Positions 14,093 through 22,037 of a DNA stretch of 64,000 nucleotides are shown piece after piece. The notes beneath the pieces were generated by a model, which worked only from the letters and a program-made list of their open reading frames with translations, was not told the origin of the DNA and ran no database searches. Every line of letters starts with the position of its first letter. Within the stretch, counting starts at the first letter, position 1. A program made the translations under genes and the position numbers. Source of the DNA: a virus; the IMG/VR virus record IMGVR_UViG_3300027963_000056, positions 29,912-93,911 of that record; one strand, given 5' to 3'.

Positions 14093-15568
14093 TGCACGGA
14101 GCCAACATCCTTGGAAGTATTGCGGTACAATACTTGAAAGAGTAGTACATCCAGTAATGTTGGTAACATACGCTAAAATACACTGTAGTTGATCACCAAC
14201 TGCAAGATACACAAGTGTGCTAATAGAAGATGAACTTATTGCCCATCCAACACCGGTTAATATTTTAAGTTCTTGAAACGGACCAGATGCCACCGGAGAG
14301 CCATTTTTGTATATTCCAATTAGTGCAGATCCATAATATGCAGTGGAGGGAATAATCGATAAAGGAGGAAATCCTCCAGCACAAGCACTAATCTGATAGT
14401 ATCCAGCAACAGGTGCAATAAATTTTCCAGCATTAGTTCCTGACACCTGATAACCATTACTAATATTTTTACTAACACTATTATATACAAGTGGATATTG
14501 CGTTATCGAAAGGGGCGATACAGGAAGACTTTGCCCATTAGTTATTGTGGCTATAAATGCTGGACCACTAGTTGCAATATAAGGGGTTCCATTAATATTT
14601 CCAACAGTCAAGTTTGTAGCAATAACATTAGGACTGTTAATCATTGATCCAATTACTACGCCGGCAGCAGATATGTATCCCGCTGTAGCAATATTACCAG
14701 CAAACACATTGCCACTGGCGCTGATTGTGGCTGGTGCAAAGGCTCCAGTGATTGCTAAATTTTGTGCGGCGATATTACCTGCGGCAGATATTGATCCAGT
14801 TGTTCTTAGATAATTAGCCTGTAGATTTCCAGATATTGAAACTGCATTGCCTACATTTAAATTAGTAGCCACCACCGAATCACCTATGACTGTACCAGTG
14901 GTCGATATTGTACCAGCAGTGGTGATGTTGCCACCAGTTATATTACTACTGACCACAAGTGATGTCAGGGTACCAACACTAGTAATGTTTGGTTGTGCGG
15001 CGGTGGTCACTGTGCCAGCGGTACCTGCTGTACCTGCATTTATTCCACTCAACTGACTGCCGTTTCCAACAAACACGCTACCAAATACTGCCCCGGTTGC
15101 TGAAACAACACCAGCGGTTAATATGTTGCCACCTGTGGCATTTCCGGTTACTACAATATTAGAGCCTGCCAACGCACCTGTATAAGTTGGCAAATAAGCC
15201 GCAACGTTGGCATTGGTATATGAAGTACCACCAGTGCTGATACCAGTCAATTGTGAGCCGTTACCAACAAAGTAAGCACCTGTGACATTTCCACTAGCCG
15301 AAACAGTTGAGCCAGTTAGGGCACCTGTGTAAGTTGGCAAATAAGCCGCTACATTAGAGTTAGCATAAGAACTACTGGCAATACCAGTCAATTGTGAGCC
15401 GTTACCAAAAAAGTATCTGCCTGTTATGTTTGCACTGCCTGCATTTATTGATCGAGTGGCAGTGATATTGCCAGCATCGACGTTGGCTGCTGAAACATAG
15501 GTTCTAGCACTGACATAAGTGGTAGCACTAACAAAACTCTGGGATTGTACATTTGGGAATGATGACAT
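14090..15568 (-). CDS. Repeat-containing tail fibre with C1q-like C-terminal domain
   Basis: 492 residues. Residues ~1-320 are Gly/Ser/Thr/Asn-rich repeats with five or so FGNGSQLTGI-type units and NVAAYLPTYTGAL spacers, typical of beta-helical fibre shafts in T4-like phages of aquatic bacteria. The last ~160 residues (from SGPAFIATITNGQ through FIAPVAGYYQISA to the end) look like a C1q/TNF-like jelly roll, a common receptor-binding trimer tip. Late-promoter motif 17 nt upstream. Related repeats occur in the plus-strand fibre at 50915. Confidence 0.8.
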   Translation of the reverse strand: MSSFPNVQSQSFVSATTYVSARTYVSAANVDAGNITATRSINAGSANITGRYFFGNGSQLTGIASSSYANSNVAAYLPTYTGALTGSTVSASGNVTGAYFVGNGSQLTGISTGGTSYTNANVAAYLPTYTGALAGSNIVVTGNATGGNILTAGVVSATGAVFGSVFVGNGSQLSGINAGTAGTAGTVTTAAQPNITSVGTLTSLVVSSNITGGNITTAGTISTTGTVIGDSVVATNLNVGNAVSISGNLQANYLRTTGSISAAGNIAAQNLAITGAFAPATISASGNVFAGNIATAGYISAAGVVIGSMINSPNVIATNLTVGNINGTPYIATSGPAFIATITNGQSLPVSPLSITQYPLVYNSVSKNISNGYQVSGTNAGKFIAPVAGYYQISACAGGFPPLSIIPSTAYYGSALIGIYKNGSPVASGPFQELKILTGVGWAISSSSISTLVYLAVGDQLQCILAYVTNITGCTTLSSIVPQYFQGCWLRA

Positions 15569-15585
15569 AAGCGGTCCTTGACTTC

Positions 15586-15591
15586 TATTTA
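15586..15591 (-). promoter_or_regulatory. TAAATA late-promoter motif of the fibre gene
   Basis: CATAAATAG on the minus strand, 17 nt before the fibre ATG. Confidence 0.6.
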
Positions 15592-15601
15592 TGTAGTCAC
15601 A

Positions 15602-15629
15602 AGAAAGCCCCTTTCGGGGCTTTCTTTTT
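15602..15629. terminator. Strong intrinsic terminator
   Basis: Perfect 10-bp stem AGAAAGCCCC/GGGGCTTTCT with TTTC loop. The palindrome can act on both strands; it lies downstream of the minus-strand gene ending at 15628. Confidence 0.8.
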
Positions 15630-15855
15630 ACGCCTGGTCTACAAACTTTTTAAGTTCTTCGGCCTTGACCACAATGTCCGTACTGGACGGAAAATCGGGC
15701 ATGGTTGGATAAGGAAGAGTTCCGCGATTGGCATCATTCAGTTTGGAATGATATTCGTCGCTTAGGCTACTGCGTTTTTCGTAGACTGGCGCTTGAAGAA
15801 TTTCCTTGGCCAAGGTCAAGAGTTCGAGACGGATCTCGTAAGGTGTTTTGCTCAT
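15628..15855 (-). CDS. Small conserved phage-type protein
   Basis: 75 residues; N-terminal helix KTPYEIRLELLTLAKEIL and C-terminal helix VVKAEELKKFVDQA around a loop. It has a good AGGAG site. This style of short protein recurs in T4-like aquatic phages, without known role. Confidence 0.6.
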   Translation of the reverse strand: MSKTPYEIRLELLTLAKEILQAPVYEKRSSLSDEYHSKLNDANRGTLPYPTMPDFPSSTDIVVKAEELKKFVDQA

Positions 15856-15927
15856 GTTTTTCTCCTGTGTATGTGTGTGTCGCTCCGGTCCCGCCCTATG
15901 CAGGACAAGATTGCTACACGAGCAAGA

Positions 15928-16359
15928 TTACTTATAGATGTAATTGACGGTGTCAGAATTTTCGCGGTAGATGCCAGCACCATTCTTTAGGTGGAAACGT
16001 CGGGCCATCTCGGTCTTGGGACTGAGTGTAACGTAGGTGTCGATGTTGGGAAATTCCGCTTTGATTGATTCTTGAGCCCGAACAATCAGTTCACGCCCTG
16101 CCCCAGATGCATACGACCAAATTGTGTAAAATACCGCAGTTTTGGCACTCCCGACCAAGTCCACCAAGTCATCCACTGCCGCAGGAACCACATCCAAAAA
16201 CTTCACACAGGTGATTGCTCTGGTTTGGTCGCCGTCCTTGAGCATGTATATTCGACTGTTTTGATTAACACGGTCGGTGGCAGGTATCTCAGGTCGCACT
16301 GGGTCGTCCTTTAGGAGATTGACAATTTCGTCGGTAATACTTGTGATGGTGTGTAACAT
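15928..16359 (-). CDS. Possible GNAT-like protein
   Basis: 143 residues from the ATG at 16359 (AAAGAG 8 nt upstream; an upstream TTG start is less likely). TIWSYASGAGRELIVRAQ, then YVTLSPKTEMARRFHLKNGA and ending TVNYIYK, resemble the CoA-binding and C-terminal strands of GNAT acetyltransferases (helix after a Gly-rich turn, then an 'xFHxxNGA' element). Not conclusive. Follows a TAAATA motif. Confidence 0.45.
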   Translation of the reverse strand: MLHTITSITDEIVNLLKDDPVRPEIPATDRVNQNSRIYMLKDGDQTRAITCVKFLDVVPAAVDDLVDLVGSAKTAVFYTIWSYASGAGRELIVRAQESIKAEFPNIDTYVTLSPKTEMARRFHLKNGAGIYRENSDTVNYIYK

Positions 16360-16386
16360 AATACGCTCTTTATATGCTTGCAAACC

Positions 16387-16392
16387 TATTTA
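16387..16392 (-). promoter_or_regulatory. TAAATA late-promoter motif
   Basis: ATAAATAGG on the minus strand, 27 nt before the ATG at 16359. Confidence 0.5.
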
Positions 16393-16404
16393 TCAAAGGT
16401 ATGT

Positions 16405-16435
16405 AGAAAAAGAAAACAGGGCCCTTCAGCCCTGT
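16405..16435 (-). terminator. Intrinsic terminator (minus strand)
   Basis: ACAGGGC-TGAAGG-GCCCTGT followed by TTTCTTTTT on the minus strand; the stop codon of the gene at 16426 lies in the loop. Confidence 0.75.
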
Positions 16436-16695
16436 ATTTCTCGATACTTTTGTAAAGCCCGTATCCTGGCTATGAGTAATCTAGTCTTTACATAGTCACT
16501 TAGTTCTTCATCATCATCCAGATCTGGTTGAAATGGTTGAACTCGGGGCTTACGTGCCTGACTAGAACACAGGAATTCATCATCCGGTGCATCATATGGG
16601 TTGGTACCCTGCAACCGGATGGCGGTAAACCTGTTGGGATTACTTCTTAGTAGTTTCGGCTTTGGCGGCAGGCGCGGTAGGTGCGCTTTTGGCAT
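16426..16695 (-). CDS. Small acidic/basic hypothetical protein, start uncertain
   Basis: Up to 89 residues if started at 16695, where it would overlap the preceding gene by 56 bp; a TTG near 16614 is an alternative giving about 63 residues. The conserved-looking part is NPYDAPDDEFL, then DLDDDEELSDYVKTRLL and a basic helical end. It ends in its own terminator. Not recognised. Confidence 0.45.
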   Translation of the reverse strand: MPKAHLPRLPPKPKLLRSNPNRFTAIRLQGTNPYDAPDDEFLCSSQARKPRVQPFQPDLDDDEELSDYVKTRLLIARIRALQKYREIQG

Positions 16696-16840
16696 CAGCC
16701 TTGGCAGGTGTACTGGCTGCTGGAGCAGGCGCAGTAACAGCAGGCTTGGCTTCTACTTTCTTTTCTTCTTTCTTGGGTGCATCTGCGGCAAACACAGAAA
16801 CGGCAAACACGGTAGCGATGAGAGCGACGAATTGTTTCAT
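16640..16840 (-). CDS. Exported Ala/Lys/Pro-rich small protein
   Basis: 66 residues: signal peptide MKQFVALIATVFAVSVFA, then a low-complexity Lys/Glu/Ala/Pro tail. Such secreted K/A-rich small proteins are common in betaproteobacteria, which hints at the host group or a host-derived gene. Good GGAG site. Function unknown. Confidence 0.6.
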   Translation of the reverse strand: MKQFVALIATVFAVSVFAADAPKKEEKKVEAKPAVTAPAPAASTPAKADAKSAPTAPAAKAETTKK

Positions 16841-16864
16841 AGTAATCTCCTTTGATTTGAAACT

Positions 16865-16883
16865 AGCAAGAATTTCTCTTGCT
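16865..16883. promoter_or_regulatory. Inverted repeat in the intergenic region
   Basis: AGCAAGA-ATTTC-TCTTGCT, perfect 7-bp arms, just upstream of the minus-strand exported-protein gene. Hairpin in its leader or an operator; no U-tract. Confidence 0.4.
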
Positions 16884-16922
16884 GTATATACAACGCCACA
16901 GCCCTACAAAAGGTTGACACAG

Positions 16923-16940
16923 TTTGGCAATGTTGCCAAA
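16923..16940. promoter_or_regulatory. Perfect 18-bp palindrome, operator candidate
   Basis: TTTGGCAA-TG-TTGCCAAA lies 5 bp before the -35 box (16946) of the wHTH gene, between divergent genes. Size and symmetry fit a dimeric repressor or activator site. Confidence 0.6.
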
Positions 16941-16945
16941 ACATG

Positions 16946-16974
16946 TTGCGATTGTGTTACAGTCGTACTATAAT
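16946..16974 (+). promoter_or_regulatory. Sigma-70 promoter
   Basis: TTGCGA (16946-16951), 17 bp, TATAAT (16969-16974), driving the gene at 17021. Confidence 0.7.
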
Positions 16975-17020
16975 ACTTAGATGCTGTACGCAACGGCTAC
17001 ACTTAAGAAAGGTAAAAATT

Positions 17021-17290
17021 ATGCGTTTTAATGAAGATACCAAGACTTACAAAGTCTTTTCCGCACTCCAAGCAGGCGAGACATTGACTCCTGCCCAGGC
17101 ACAACACCGTTTTGGTGTTAAGAACCTCAGCGCCGAAGTCAGCCGCGTTCGCCAGGCTGGTTTCTGTGTTTATGCCAACAGCCGTGTTGCTGGTAATGGC
17201 GTTAAGGTTACTGAGTACCAAATCGGCAAGCCAAGCCGAAAACTTATTGCCGCTGGTTACAAGGCGCTTGCAATGGGCATCGTAGCCTAA
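17021..17290 (+). CDS. Winged-helix-like DNA-binding protein
   Basis: 89 residues from the ATG at 17021 (AAGAAAGG upstream). The segment YKVFSALQAGETLTPAQAQH followed by NLSAEVSRVRQAGFCVYANS reads as two helices plus a recognition helix and wing, as in small phage wHTH proteins. Strongly basic. A perfect 18-bp palindrome lies just upstream of its promoter, consistent with autoregulation. Confidence 0.6.
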   Translation: MRFNEDTKTYKVFSALQAGETLTPAQAQHRFGVKNLSAEVSRVRQAGFCVYANSRVAGNGVKVTEYQIGKPSRKLIAAGYKALAMGIVA

Positions 17291-17296
17291 AAAATC

Positions 17297-17320
17297 TAAC
17301 ACTATTATTCAATAGTGTTA
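17297..17320 (+). terminator. First of two tandem hairpins
   Basis: TAACACTATT-ATTC-AATAGTGTTA, perfect 10-bp stem without a U-tract; next to the terminator at 17324. Confidence 0.5.
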
Positions 17321-17896
17321 TATGCCCGGGTGCAATGCCCGGGCTTTTTTATGACCAGCCGGATATTGCCAAGTCCAACTTCCATCATCTTTGTACAATC
17401 TTTTTCTTCCAGTTACAGTAGCAGAAATTTTAGCGGCACTTCTTCTCCCAGTTTCGGCAGAGTACGGTCTTGGTTTACCTTTGTGTGCTTGTCTAATTTT
17501 TTCTCTTACTTCTGGTCGAGAAGAAGCATTTCGATCTCCAGTCGCAGGTCCTTTTTTTGTCTTAGGTACGCCCATACCTTTATTCCACGGAATCTTGTTA
17601 GCATGTGCCCGGCGTTGATTCTCATTCCATTTGCCGCCACCAAATCCATCACCACCTGCGGTCATGTTTCGAAGTATCCCGGTACCCAAATCCTTGCGAC
17701 CATACCAAGAGATAAGTCTGCGTTCTATAGCACAGGCTCCAATATTGGTTAGGTTTGATTCTACAAAAACAATTCGATCTTGTGGCGGCACTTTTACCTT
17801 GTGGTCTCGATCCCAAGCCCTGCGACCTTTGCCCTTGCCGATATAGTAAGGTGTGCTATCTTTGCGTAGATAGGCGTAAACGTAGTAAATATTCAT
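17318..17896 (-). CDS. GIY-YIG homing endonuclease (Seg-like)
   Basis: 192 residues. GIY-YIG core: [20 protein letters not shown], catalytic Arg in GRRAW, Glu in [15 protein letters not shown], then [12 protein letters not shown]. Downstream [11 protein letters not shown] and [11 protein letters not shown] are NUMOD3-like DNA-binding motifs. AAGGAG precedes the ATG. It sits on the opposite strand in a late-gene gap, no intron is apparent around it, so it is a free-standing mobile gene as in T4 seg genes. Confidence 0.88.
   Translation of the reverse strand: MNIYYVYAYLRKDSTPYYIGKGKGRRAWDRDHKVKVPPQDRIVFVESNLTNIGACAIERRLISWYGRKDLGTGILRNMTAGGDGFGGGKWNENQRRAHANKIPWNKGMGVPKTKKGPATGDRNASSRPEVREKIRQAHKGKPRPYSAETGRRSAAKISATVTGRKRLYKDDGSWTWQYPAGHKKARALHPGI
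17324..17350 (+). terminator. Intrinsic terminator
   Basis: GCCCGGG-TGCAATG-CCCGGGC followed by six T; ends the wHTH transcript and overlaps the tail of the convergent endonuclease gene. Confidence 0.8.
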
Positions 17897-17961
17897 GCTG
17901 ATTGCTCCTTTTAAGCATTAGAGTAGTTGGGAATTCCCGTTCCGCGAACTACACCTATATT

Positions 17962-17969
17962 TATAAATA
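17962..17969 (+). promoter_or_regulatory. TATAAATA late-promoter motif
   Basis: Exact TATAAATA, 15 nt before the ATG at 17985, with AAAGGA in the leader. Confidence 0.7.
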
Positions 17970-17984
17970 CTCAAAGGATTTATT

Positions 17985-18440
17985 ATGGCAGCAGGCACAG
18001 CATTAAACGCATGGACAGCAGATTTTATTAACACTATCATACCGGCTATAAACACAGCCCTTGCATATTGGTCTAAAAGAAACAGTACCACCAGCCTGGA
18101 GAGAGTTACAAATGACAAATATGAGAAAGGTAGCAGGAATGCTAAGCCAAAATTTATAAGTGTGCCTTTTACTTTTGATCAAAAATATGCCACTACTCTT
18201 CTTAACAGCGCCGTTGATAGCGCGGCTTCTGCTAGAGTAAAATTGGTCAATTTGTTGTCTATTCCTGAGATAAATCCAGCCACGGCCAATGGGTTATTAT
18301 CTTCGTTTGATAAAGCATTTCAACCTTTAGCCGATTTTCAAAAGAATACAAATTTACCAGTACCAAATTCTGTAGGGCAGGCGCTATTTGATTGGTACCT
18401 AAAAAATCTCAGATCAATATTGATATCTTTGGGTGTCTAA
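17985..18440 (+). CDS. Late-class hypothetical protein
   Basis: 151 residues, Ala/Asn/Ser-rich, mostly helical (ALNAWTADFINTIIPAINTA; LLNSAVDSAASARVKLV). It is a single-gene unit between a TATAAATA motif and a terminator, which suggests a virion or assembly protein. Not recognised. Confidence 0.6.
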   Translation: MAAGTALNAWTADFINTIIPAINTALAYWSKRNSTTSLERVTNDKYEKGSRNAKPKFISVPFTFDQKYATTLLNSAVDSAASARVKLVNLLSIPEINPATANGLLSSFDKAFQPLADFQKNTNLPVPNSVGQALFDWYLKNLRSILISLGV

Positions 18441-18458
18441 TCACACGGGACACTACGC

Positions 18459-18487
18459 AAAAAACCCTGTTCACGACAGGGTTTTTT
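18459..18487 (+). terminator. Intrinsic terminator
   Basis: AAAACCCTG-TTCACGA-CAGGGTTTT with T-tract, directly abutting the -35 box at 18489. Confidence 0.85.
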
Positions 18488-18488
18488 C

Positions 18489-18517
18489 TTGACTGAATAT
18501 TCCTAATCTTGTATAAT
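18489..18517 (+). promoter_or_regulatory. Sigma-70 promoter, leaderless gene
   Basis: TTGACT (18489-18494), 17 bp, TATAAT (18512-18517); ATG at 18524 is 6 nt after the -10 box. Confidence 0.85.
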
Positions 18518-18523
18518 AGTGAT

Positions 18524-18976
18524 ATGCTTAAAAAACTCTTTGAATCATGGGGTCGGTACCGTATTATCATGGACCGGGTAGACAATCAACCTTACCTGGA
18601 ACGCTACTACGTGTTTCTCCGGGATCGTGAACGATTTCCGTTCAACATCTTTGTACACAAGTTTTTGAAAAGTGATACCGAAGATGTGCATGATCATCCT
18701 TGGCCGTTCCTGACTGTGATTCTCAAAGGTGGCTACTGGGAGTGGCGGCCACAGTTTGACAGCCAAGGTCAAAAGGTCGGAGAGATTGCCAAGTGGTGTG
18801 GACCGGGAAGCATGCGTTGGGCCCGTGCCAGTCAGTATCATAGAGTAGAACTAGACCCAGACGTCACATGTTGGACACTATTCTGTCCCGGACCAAAACA
18901 ACGTGACTGGGGATTCCTGGTTCGCAATCAATGGATCCAGTGGGAACAATATTTGAAACAAAGGAAGTCAGTATGA
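18524..18976 (+). CDS. Cupin-like protein
   Basis: 150 residues; start at 18524 because the upstream in-frame TTG lies inside the promoter. DVHDHPWPFLTVILKGGYWE followed by PGSMRWARASQYHRVEL gives the two metal-binding cupin motifs (H-x-H ... E, then H). Many phages encode such cupins; function is not known. Predicted leaderless; ATGA overlap with the next gene. Confidence 0.7.
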   Translation: MLKKLFESWGRYRIIMDRVDNQPYLERYYVFLRDRERFPFNIFVHKFLKSDTEDVHDHPWPFLTVILKGGYWEWRPQFDSQGQKVGEIAKWCGPGSMRWARASQYHRVELDPDVTCWTLFCPGPKQRDWGFLVRNQWIQWEQYLKQRKSV

Positions 18977-19269
18977 ATTGGTTAAAACGTTGGTTGGCTC
19001 GAGCAGTGGTAGAAGGGCATGAAGATTCAGATCGTCAAGACCGTGTGTACGCAACTGCTGTATCCAAGTTGTCTGTCGGGCGAGACGTTGAAAGCGATGA
19101 TGGACTCAATATCACAGTACGCAAAGCCATTGGTGGCCGGATTGTGACGTTCAGGCATTATGATGTCAAAACTGACCGTCATAATCACCGGCTGTATGTT
19201 GTCCCAGAAGACTTGGATTTTGAGAGAGAGTTAGGCAAAATGATCACCCTAGAATCCATGAGAGGCTGA
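18973..19269 (+). CDS. Hypothetical phage protein
   Basis: 98 residues; start at 18973 by ATGA overlap with the cupin gene. Basic N-terminal helix (NWLKRWLARAV), then beta-rich LNITVRKAIGGRIVTFRHYD and HRLYVVPEDLDFERELGKM. Unknown. Confidence 0.6.
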   Translation: MNWLKRWLARAVVEGHEDSDRQDRVYATAVSKLSVGRDVESDDGLNITVRKAIGGRIVTFRHYDVKTDRHNHRLYVVPEDLDFERELGKMITLESMRG

Positions 19270-19272
19270 AAG

Positions 19273-19278
19273 TAAATA
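19273..19278 (+). promoter_or_regulatory. TAAATA motif
   Basis: TAAATACA, 4 nt before the ATG at 19283. Confidence 0.4.
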
Positions 19279-19282
19279 CACT

Positions 19283-19651
19283 ATGGAACTACTAAATTTT
19301 ATACTTGATCTTGTGTTTTGGGGCATTGTGTCCTGGTTTGTGTTTACCTGGCTAGTGAGTCGTTATTTGGAACAACGCCAAATTGGCCAAGTGGTTAGAG
19401 ATCTTGACCAGGAGCAGTTGATTCCACTCACAGTAGAGGTTGACCAAGATCAATATTTTTGCTATAATAGTATTACCAAAGCATTTGTGTGCCAAGGATA
19501 CAATTTGAAGGAAATTGTAGAACGTTTTCGACAACTGTATCCGGACAAGTCTGCCGCCATCTATGATGGTGATGAGACTGCGGTGCGTATCCTTAAAAGT
19601 CAATTGAAAGAACTCGGTGAAAATTTCTCTAGTGTCAGACGTACATCTTGA
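19283..19651 (+). CDS. Membrane-anchored hypothetical protein
   Basis: 122 residues; one N-terminal membrane helix (~5-27), then a soluble domain with LIPLTVEVDQDQYFCYNSIT and helix LKEIVERFRQLYP. The soluble part resembles short domains in many phage membrane proteins of unknown role. It overlaps the phosphoesterase gene by 35 bp and contains a promoter at 19440. Confidence 0.6.
   Translation: MELLNFILDLVFWGIVSWFVFTWLVSRYLEQRQIGQVVRDLDQEQLIPLTVEVDQDQYFCYNSITKAFVCQGYNLKEIVERFRQLYPDKSAAIYDGDETAVRILKSQLKELGENFSSVRRTS
19440..19468 (+). promoter_or_regulatory. Internal sigma-70 promoter
   Basis: TTGACC, 17 bp, TATAAT inside the preceding gene; would drive the phosphoesterase gene at 19617. A perfect match but within coding sequence. 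Confidence 0.5.
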
Positions 19652-20471
19652 ATTTGGAGACCTTGATTTTGAAAATGATCAAGGTGCTGAAGTCTTGATC
19701 TTGAGCGGCGATATCTGTGTTGCTCATGATATCACACAACGTGACCCTTACGGCGTGATGGGTCCAGAATATCGTAGCAATCGATTCCATGACTTCTTTC
19801 AACGCTGTCATGATCGGTTTCCACACGTGATCTATATTGTGGGCAATCATGAATACTACAATGGCGACTTTGCCACCGCTTTTGCACACCTAAAGGACGT
19901 GCTGGGCTACTTGCCTAATCTGCATGTGCTGGAAAAAGAATCTATCATGATCGATGATGTTACATTCTTGTGTGGTACGCTGTGGACTGACATGAATCGC
20001 GAAGACCCACATACCTTGTGGGAAATTCGACGCTACATGAATGATTTTAGAATCATCAAGGACAGTCGCCATCCTGTGCATTACAAGGACTCGGAAGGTC
20101 ACCGTCACACACGTGATGGCAAATTCAGCCCCGAGGCAACTGTGGAAGAACACCGGGCCATGTTGAAATTTGTTGAAGAGTCCGTTGACGCCAACCCCAC
20201 AGGTAAGTATGTGGTAGTTGGGCATCATGCACCCAGCCGGGCGTCAACTCACCCACAGTATGCAGATCAAACCATGGTGAATGGTGCTTACAGTTCAGAT
20301 CTGGATCAGTTTATTCTTGATCGTCCACAAATCAAATTGTGGACGCATGGACACACTCATCATGAGTTTGACTACATGATTGGCTCATGCCGTGTGATGT
20401 GCAACCCACGTGGCTATGATGGCTATGAACAACAGGCGGAACAATGGAAACTCAAAACAGTAGATATCTAA
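19617..20471 (+). CDS. Calcineurin-like metallophosphoesterase
   Basis: 284 residues, GTG start. All metal-binding motifs are present: SDVHLEF, LSGDICV, VGNHEYYNG, VVGHHAPS and THGHTHHEFD. It is a complete enzyme of the family that includes nucleotide phosphodiesterases and protein phosphatases; substrate unknown. Overlaps both neighbours. Confidence 0.88.
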   Translation: MKISLVSDVHLEFGDLDFENDQGAEVLILSGDICVAHDITQRDPYGVMGPEYRSNRFHDFFQRCHDRFPHVIYIVGNHEYYNGDFATAFAHLKDVLGYLPNLHVLEKESIMIDDVTFLCGTLWTDMNREDPHTLWEIRRYMNDFRIIKDSRHPVHYKDSEGHRHTRDGKFSPEATVEEHRAMLKFVEESVDANPTGKYVVVGHHAPSRASTHPQYADQTMVNGAYSSDLDQFILDRPQIKLWTHGHTHHEFDYMIGSCRVMCNPRGYDGYEQQAEQWKLKTVDI

Positions 20472-20650
20472 ATTGGTTCCGGTACAGTGGGATCAGTGTT
20501 ATTGTTACACTGAACCCACTGCATTGGCGCTTGATACCTGGTGCTAGACGTGAGCCCAACGATGGTTGGCCCAGTCCCAATGAACGCACCTGGAGTGTGG
20601 GTTGGTTGTTCTTGACCATACGTGGTTGGGTTGACAATGGTGATTGGTAA
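20444..20650 (+). CDS. Small Trp-rich hypothetical protein
   Basis: 68 residues, overlapping the phosphoesterase end by 28 bp. TLNPLHWRLIPGARREP and WSVGWLFLTIRGWVDNGDW; the latter is a pattern I associate with short phage proteins. The stop overlaps the next ATG (TAATG). Confidence 0.6.
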   Translation: METQNSRYLNWFRYSGISVIVTLNPLHWRLIPGARREPNDGWPSPNERTWSVGWLFLTIRGWVDNGDW

Positions 20651-20802
20651 TGCGAGAGCATGCAGAGTGGATTGTACTTGCTGTGCTGATTGCGTTGGCT
20701 GTGATCAACAACTCGGTAATGGGGGAAGACAGTGAACGTACGGCACTGGATCGGGTACGCAACTCAAGTGGATACTTAATACGATATGAACCAACAGACT
20801 AA
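20650..20802 (+). CDS. Small single-span membrane protein (50 aa)
   Basis: 50 residues; membrane helix at ~6-21 (EWIVLAVLIALAVINN), polar C-terminus. Linked by TAATG to the upstream gene and overlapping the downstream one by 17 bp. Confidence 0.5.
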   Translation: MREHAEWIVLAVLIALAVINNSVMGEDSERTALDRVRNSSGYLIRYEPTD

Positions 20803-21055
20803 ACAACTAGCAGAACAGGCAGGCTTTGTACTGGATGAATTACCAGACTCAGTACTACAACCATTAGAAACATTTGCTGATCTATTGCGAGCCGCAAACA
20901 CTCGTGAAGTGATTGCATTGTGTGCCAACACAATTAACAATAATCTCAATGAGCAAAAGCAAAAAACAAAACATCGTTGGGACATTGTGGAAGCCGTTGT
21001 GATCGTCACAGCATTGGCTGTCTGGGTCACCTGGTGGTACACTCAATATCATTGA
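20786..21055 (+). CDS. C-terminally membrane-anchored small protein
   Basis: 89 residues; helical N-terminal part (QLAEQAGFVLDELPDSVLQP) and a C-terminal membrane helix (~66-84, VEAVVIVTALAVWVTWWY). Unknown function. Confidence 0.55.
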   Translation: MNQQTKQLAEQAGFVLDELPDSVLQPLETFADLLRAANTREVIALCANTINNNLNEQKQKTKHRWDIVEAVVIVTALAVWVTWWYTQYH

Positions 21056-21067
21056 TAAAGGATAAAC

Positions 21068-21781
21068 ATGAAAATATATATTGGTAAACCGCGTGATCAC
21101 TGGATCTCACCTTACACAATCATGGATTATGTGTTCTGGTGGACCGACTGGTCCAAGTGTAGTCGTGACCGGCGTATTCGCAGTCTTGAAGAAGAAAGCA
21201 CGTATGTTGAGCATCCGGCCTGGGTAGAACGCTGGAGTGATCGTCTTGAACCCATTAGTCGTGCGATCCAATGGATCTTGGATCGTGTGCATCCGGCCAT
21301 CAATTACGTAAAAATTGACTACTGGGACACCTGGAGCATGGACCATACCTTGAGTCCCATCATCCTGCCCATGTTAAAGCAGTTAAAAGCAACTCAGCAC
21401 GGTGCAGGATTTGTGGACGATGAAGATGTGCCCGAAGAACTAAAAAGTACCAGCGCACCTGCCAAAGAGAACGAATGGGATACCGATGCCAATCACTTTG
21501 CTCGTTGGGAATATGTACTGGACGAAATGATATTTGCGTTTGAGTGCAAAACAGATGACTCCTGGGAAGATGCGTTCCGTGAGGGCGAGATTGACATATT
21601 GTGGGTGCCTGTGGACCGGGATGGTAATGAAGTGCCCCGAGGTGAACACAAGCACTATCAAATGAAAGACGGTCCCAACAACACACACAAGTGTGATTAC
21701 GAAGGTATGAAAGTGGTTGAAGCACGTATACAAAACGGCTTTCGCTTGTTTGGCAAATACTACCAAAACCTTTGGGATTGA
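21068..21781 (+). CDS. Conserved large-phage protein of unknown function
   Basis: 237 residues. IYIGKPRDHWISPYTIMDYV at the start, WILDRVHPAINYVKIDYWDTWSMDHTLSPI in several parts, and EWDTDANHFARWEYVLDEMI are features of a widespread family in T4-like aquatic phages. It is rich in Trp and acidic residues. No function is known. AAAGGA site before the ATG. Confidence 0.7.
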   Translation: MKIYIGKPRDHWISPYTIMDYVFWWTDWSKCSRDRRIRSLEEESTYVEHPAWVERWSDRLEPISRAIQWILDRVHPAINYVKIDYWDTWSMDHTLSPIILPMLKQLKATQHGAGFVDDEDVPEELKSTSAPAKENEWDTDANHFARWEYVLDEMIFAFECKTDDSWEDAFREGEIDILWVPVDRDGNEVPRGEHKHYQMKDGPNNTHKCDYEGMKVVEARIQNGFRLFGKYYQNLWD

Positions 21782-21782
21782 G

Positions 21783-22037
21783 ATGACATTCAAACACATG
21801 ATCAGAGACATGATGACCTATGCTGAAAATTTGGGTGTAGAATTCACTCCCAACTCCGTCCCCCGAAGCGATTATGAGCAGTGGCGGAAACAATACACCT
21901 GGGACGCTCTGCATGATCTACGCTATGGTCAAAGTTTCTGCAACTACTTTGGCATCACAGATCACAGACTCTTCTTTGAGCGAAACTGGTTGGTGTGCGA
22001 CACAGTGATTCAGCGAGAGTGGCTTGCAAGATCCTAA
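21783..22037 (+). CDS. Small hypothetical protein
   Basis: 84 residues from the ATG at 21783, directly after the preceding stop. Helical with aromatic residues (YEQWRKQYTWDAL; CNYFGITDHRLFFERNW). Unknown. Confidence 0.55.
   Translation: MTFKHMIRDMMTYAENLGVEFTPNSVPRSDYEQWRKQYTWDALHDLRYGQSFCNYFGITDHRLFFERNWLVCDTVIQREWLARS

Noticed and set aside
17929-17938. GGGAATTCCC palindrome upstream of the GIY-YIG gene
   Set aside because: Only 10 bp, no second copy noticed and no clear promoter context.
17318-17990. Group I intron around the GIY-YIG gene
   Set aside because: The endonuclease is on the opposite strand to the flanking plus genes, which are complete, and no intron core was recognisable; treated as free-standing.
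18509-18523. TTG as start of the cupin gene
   Set aside because: It overlaps the -10 box of the promoter; the ATG at 18524 is the first that can be transcribed.
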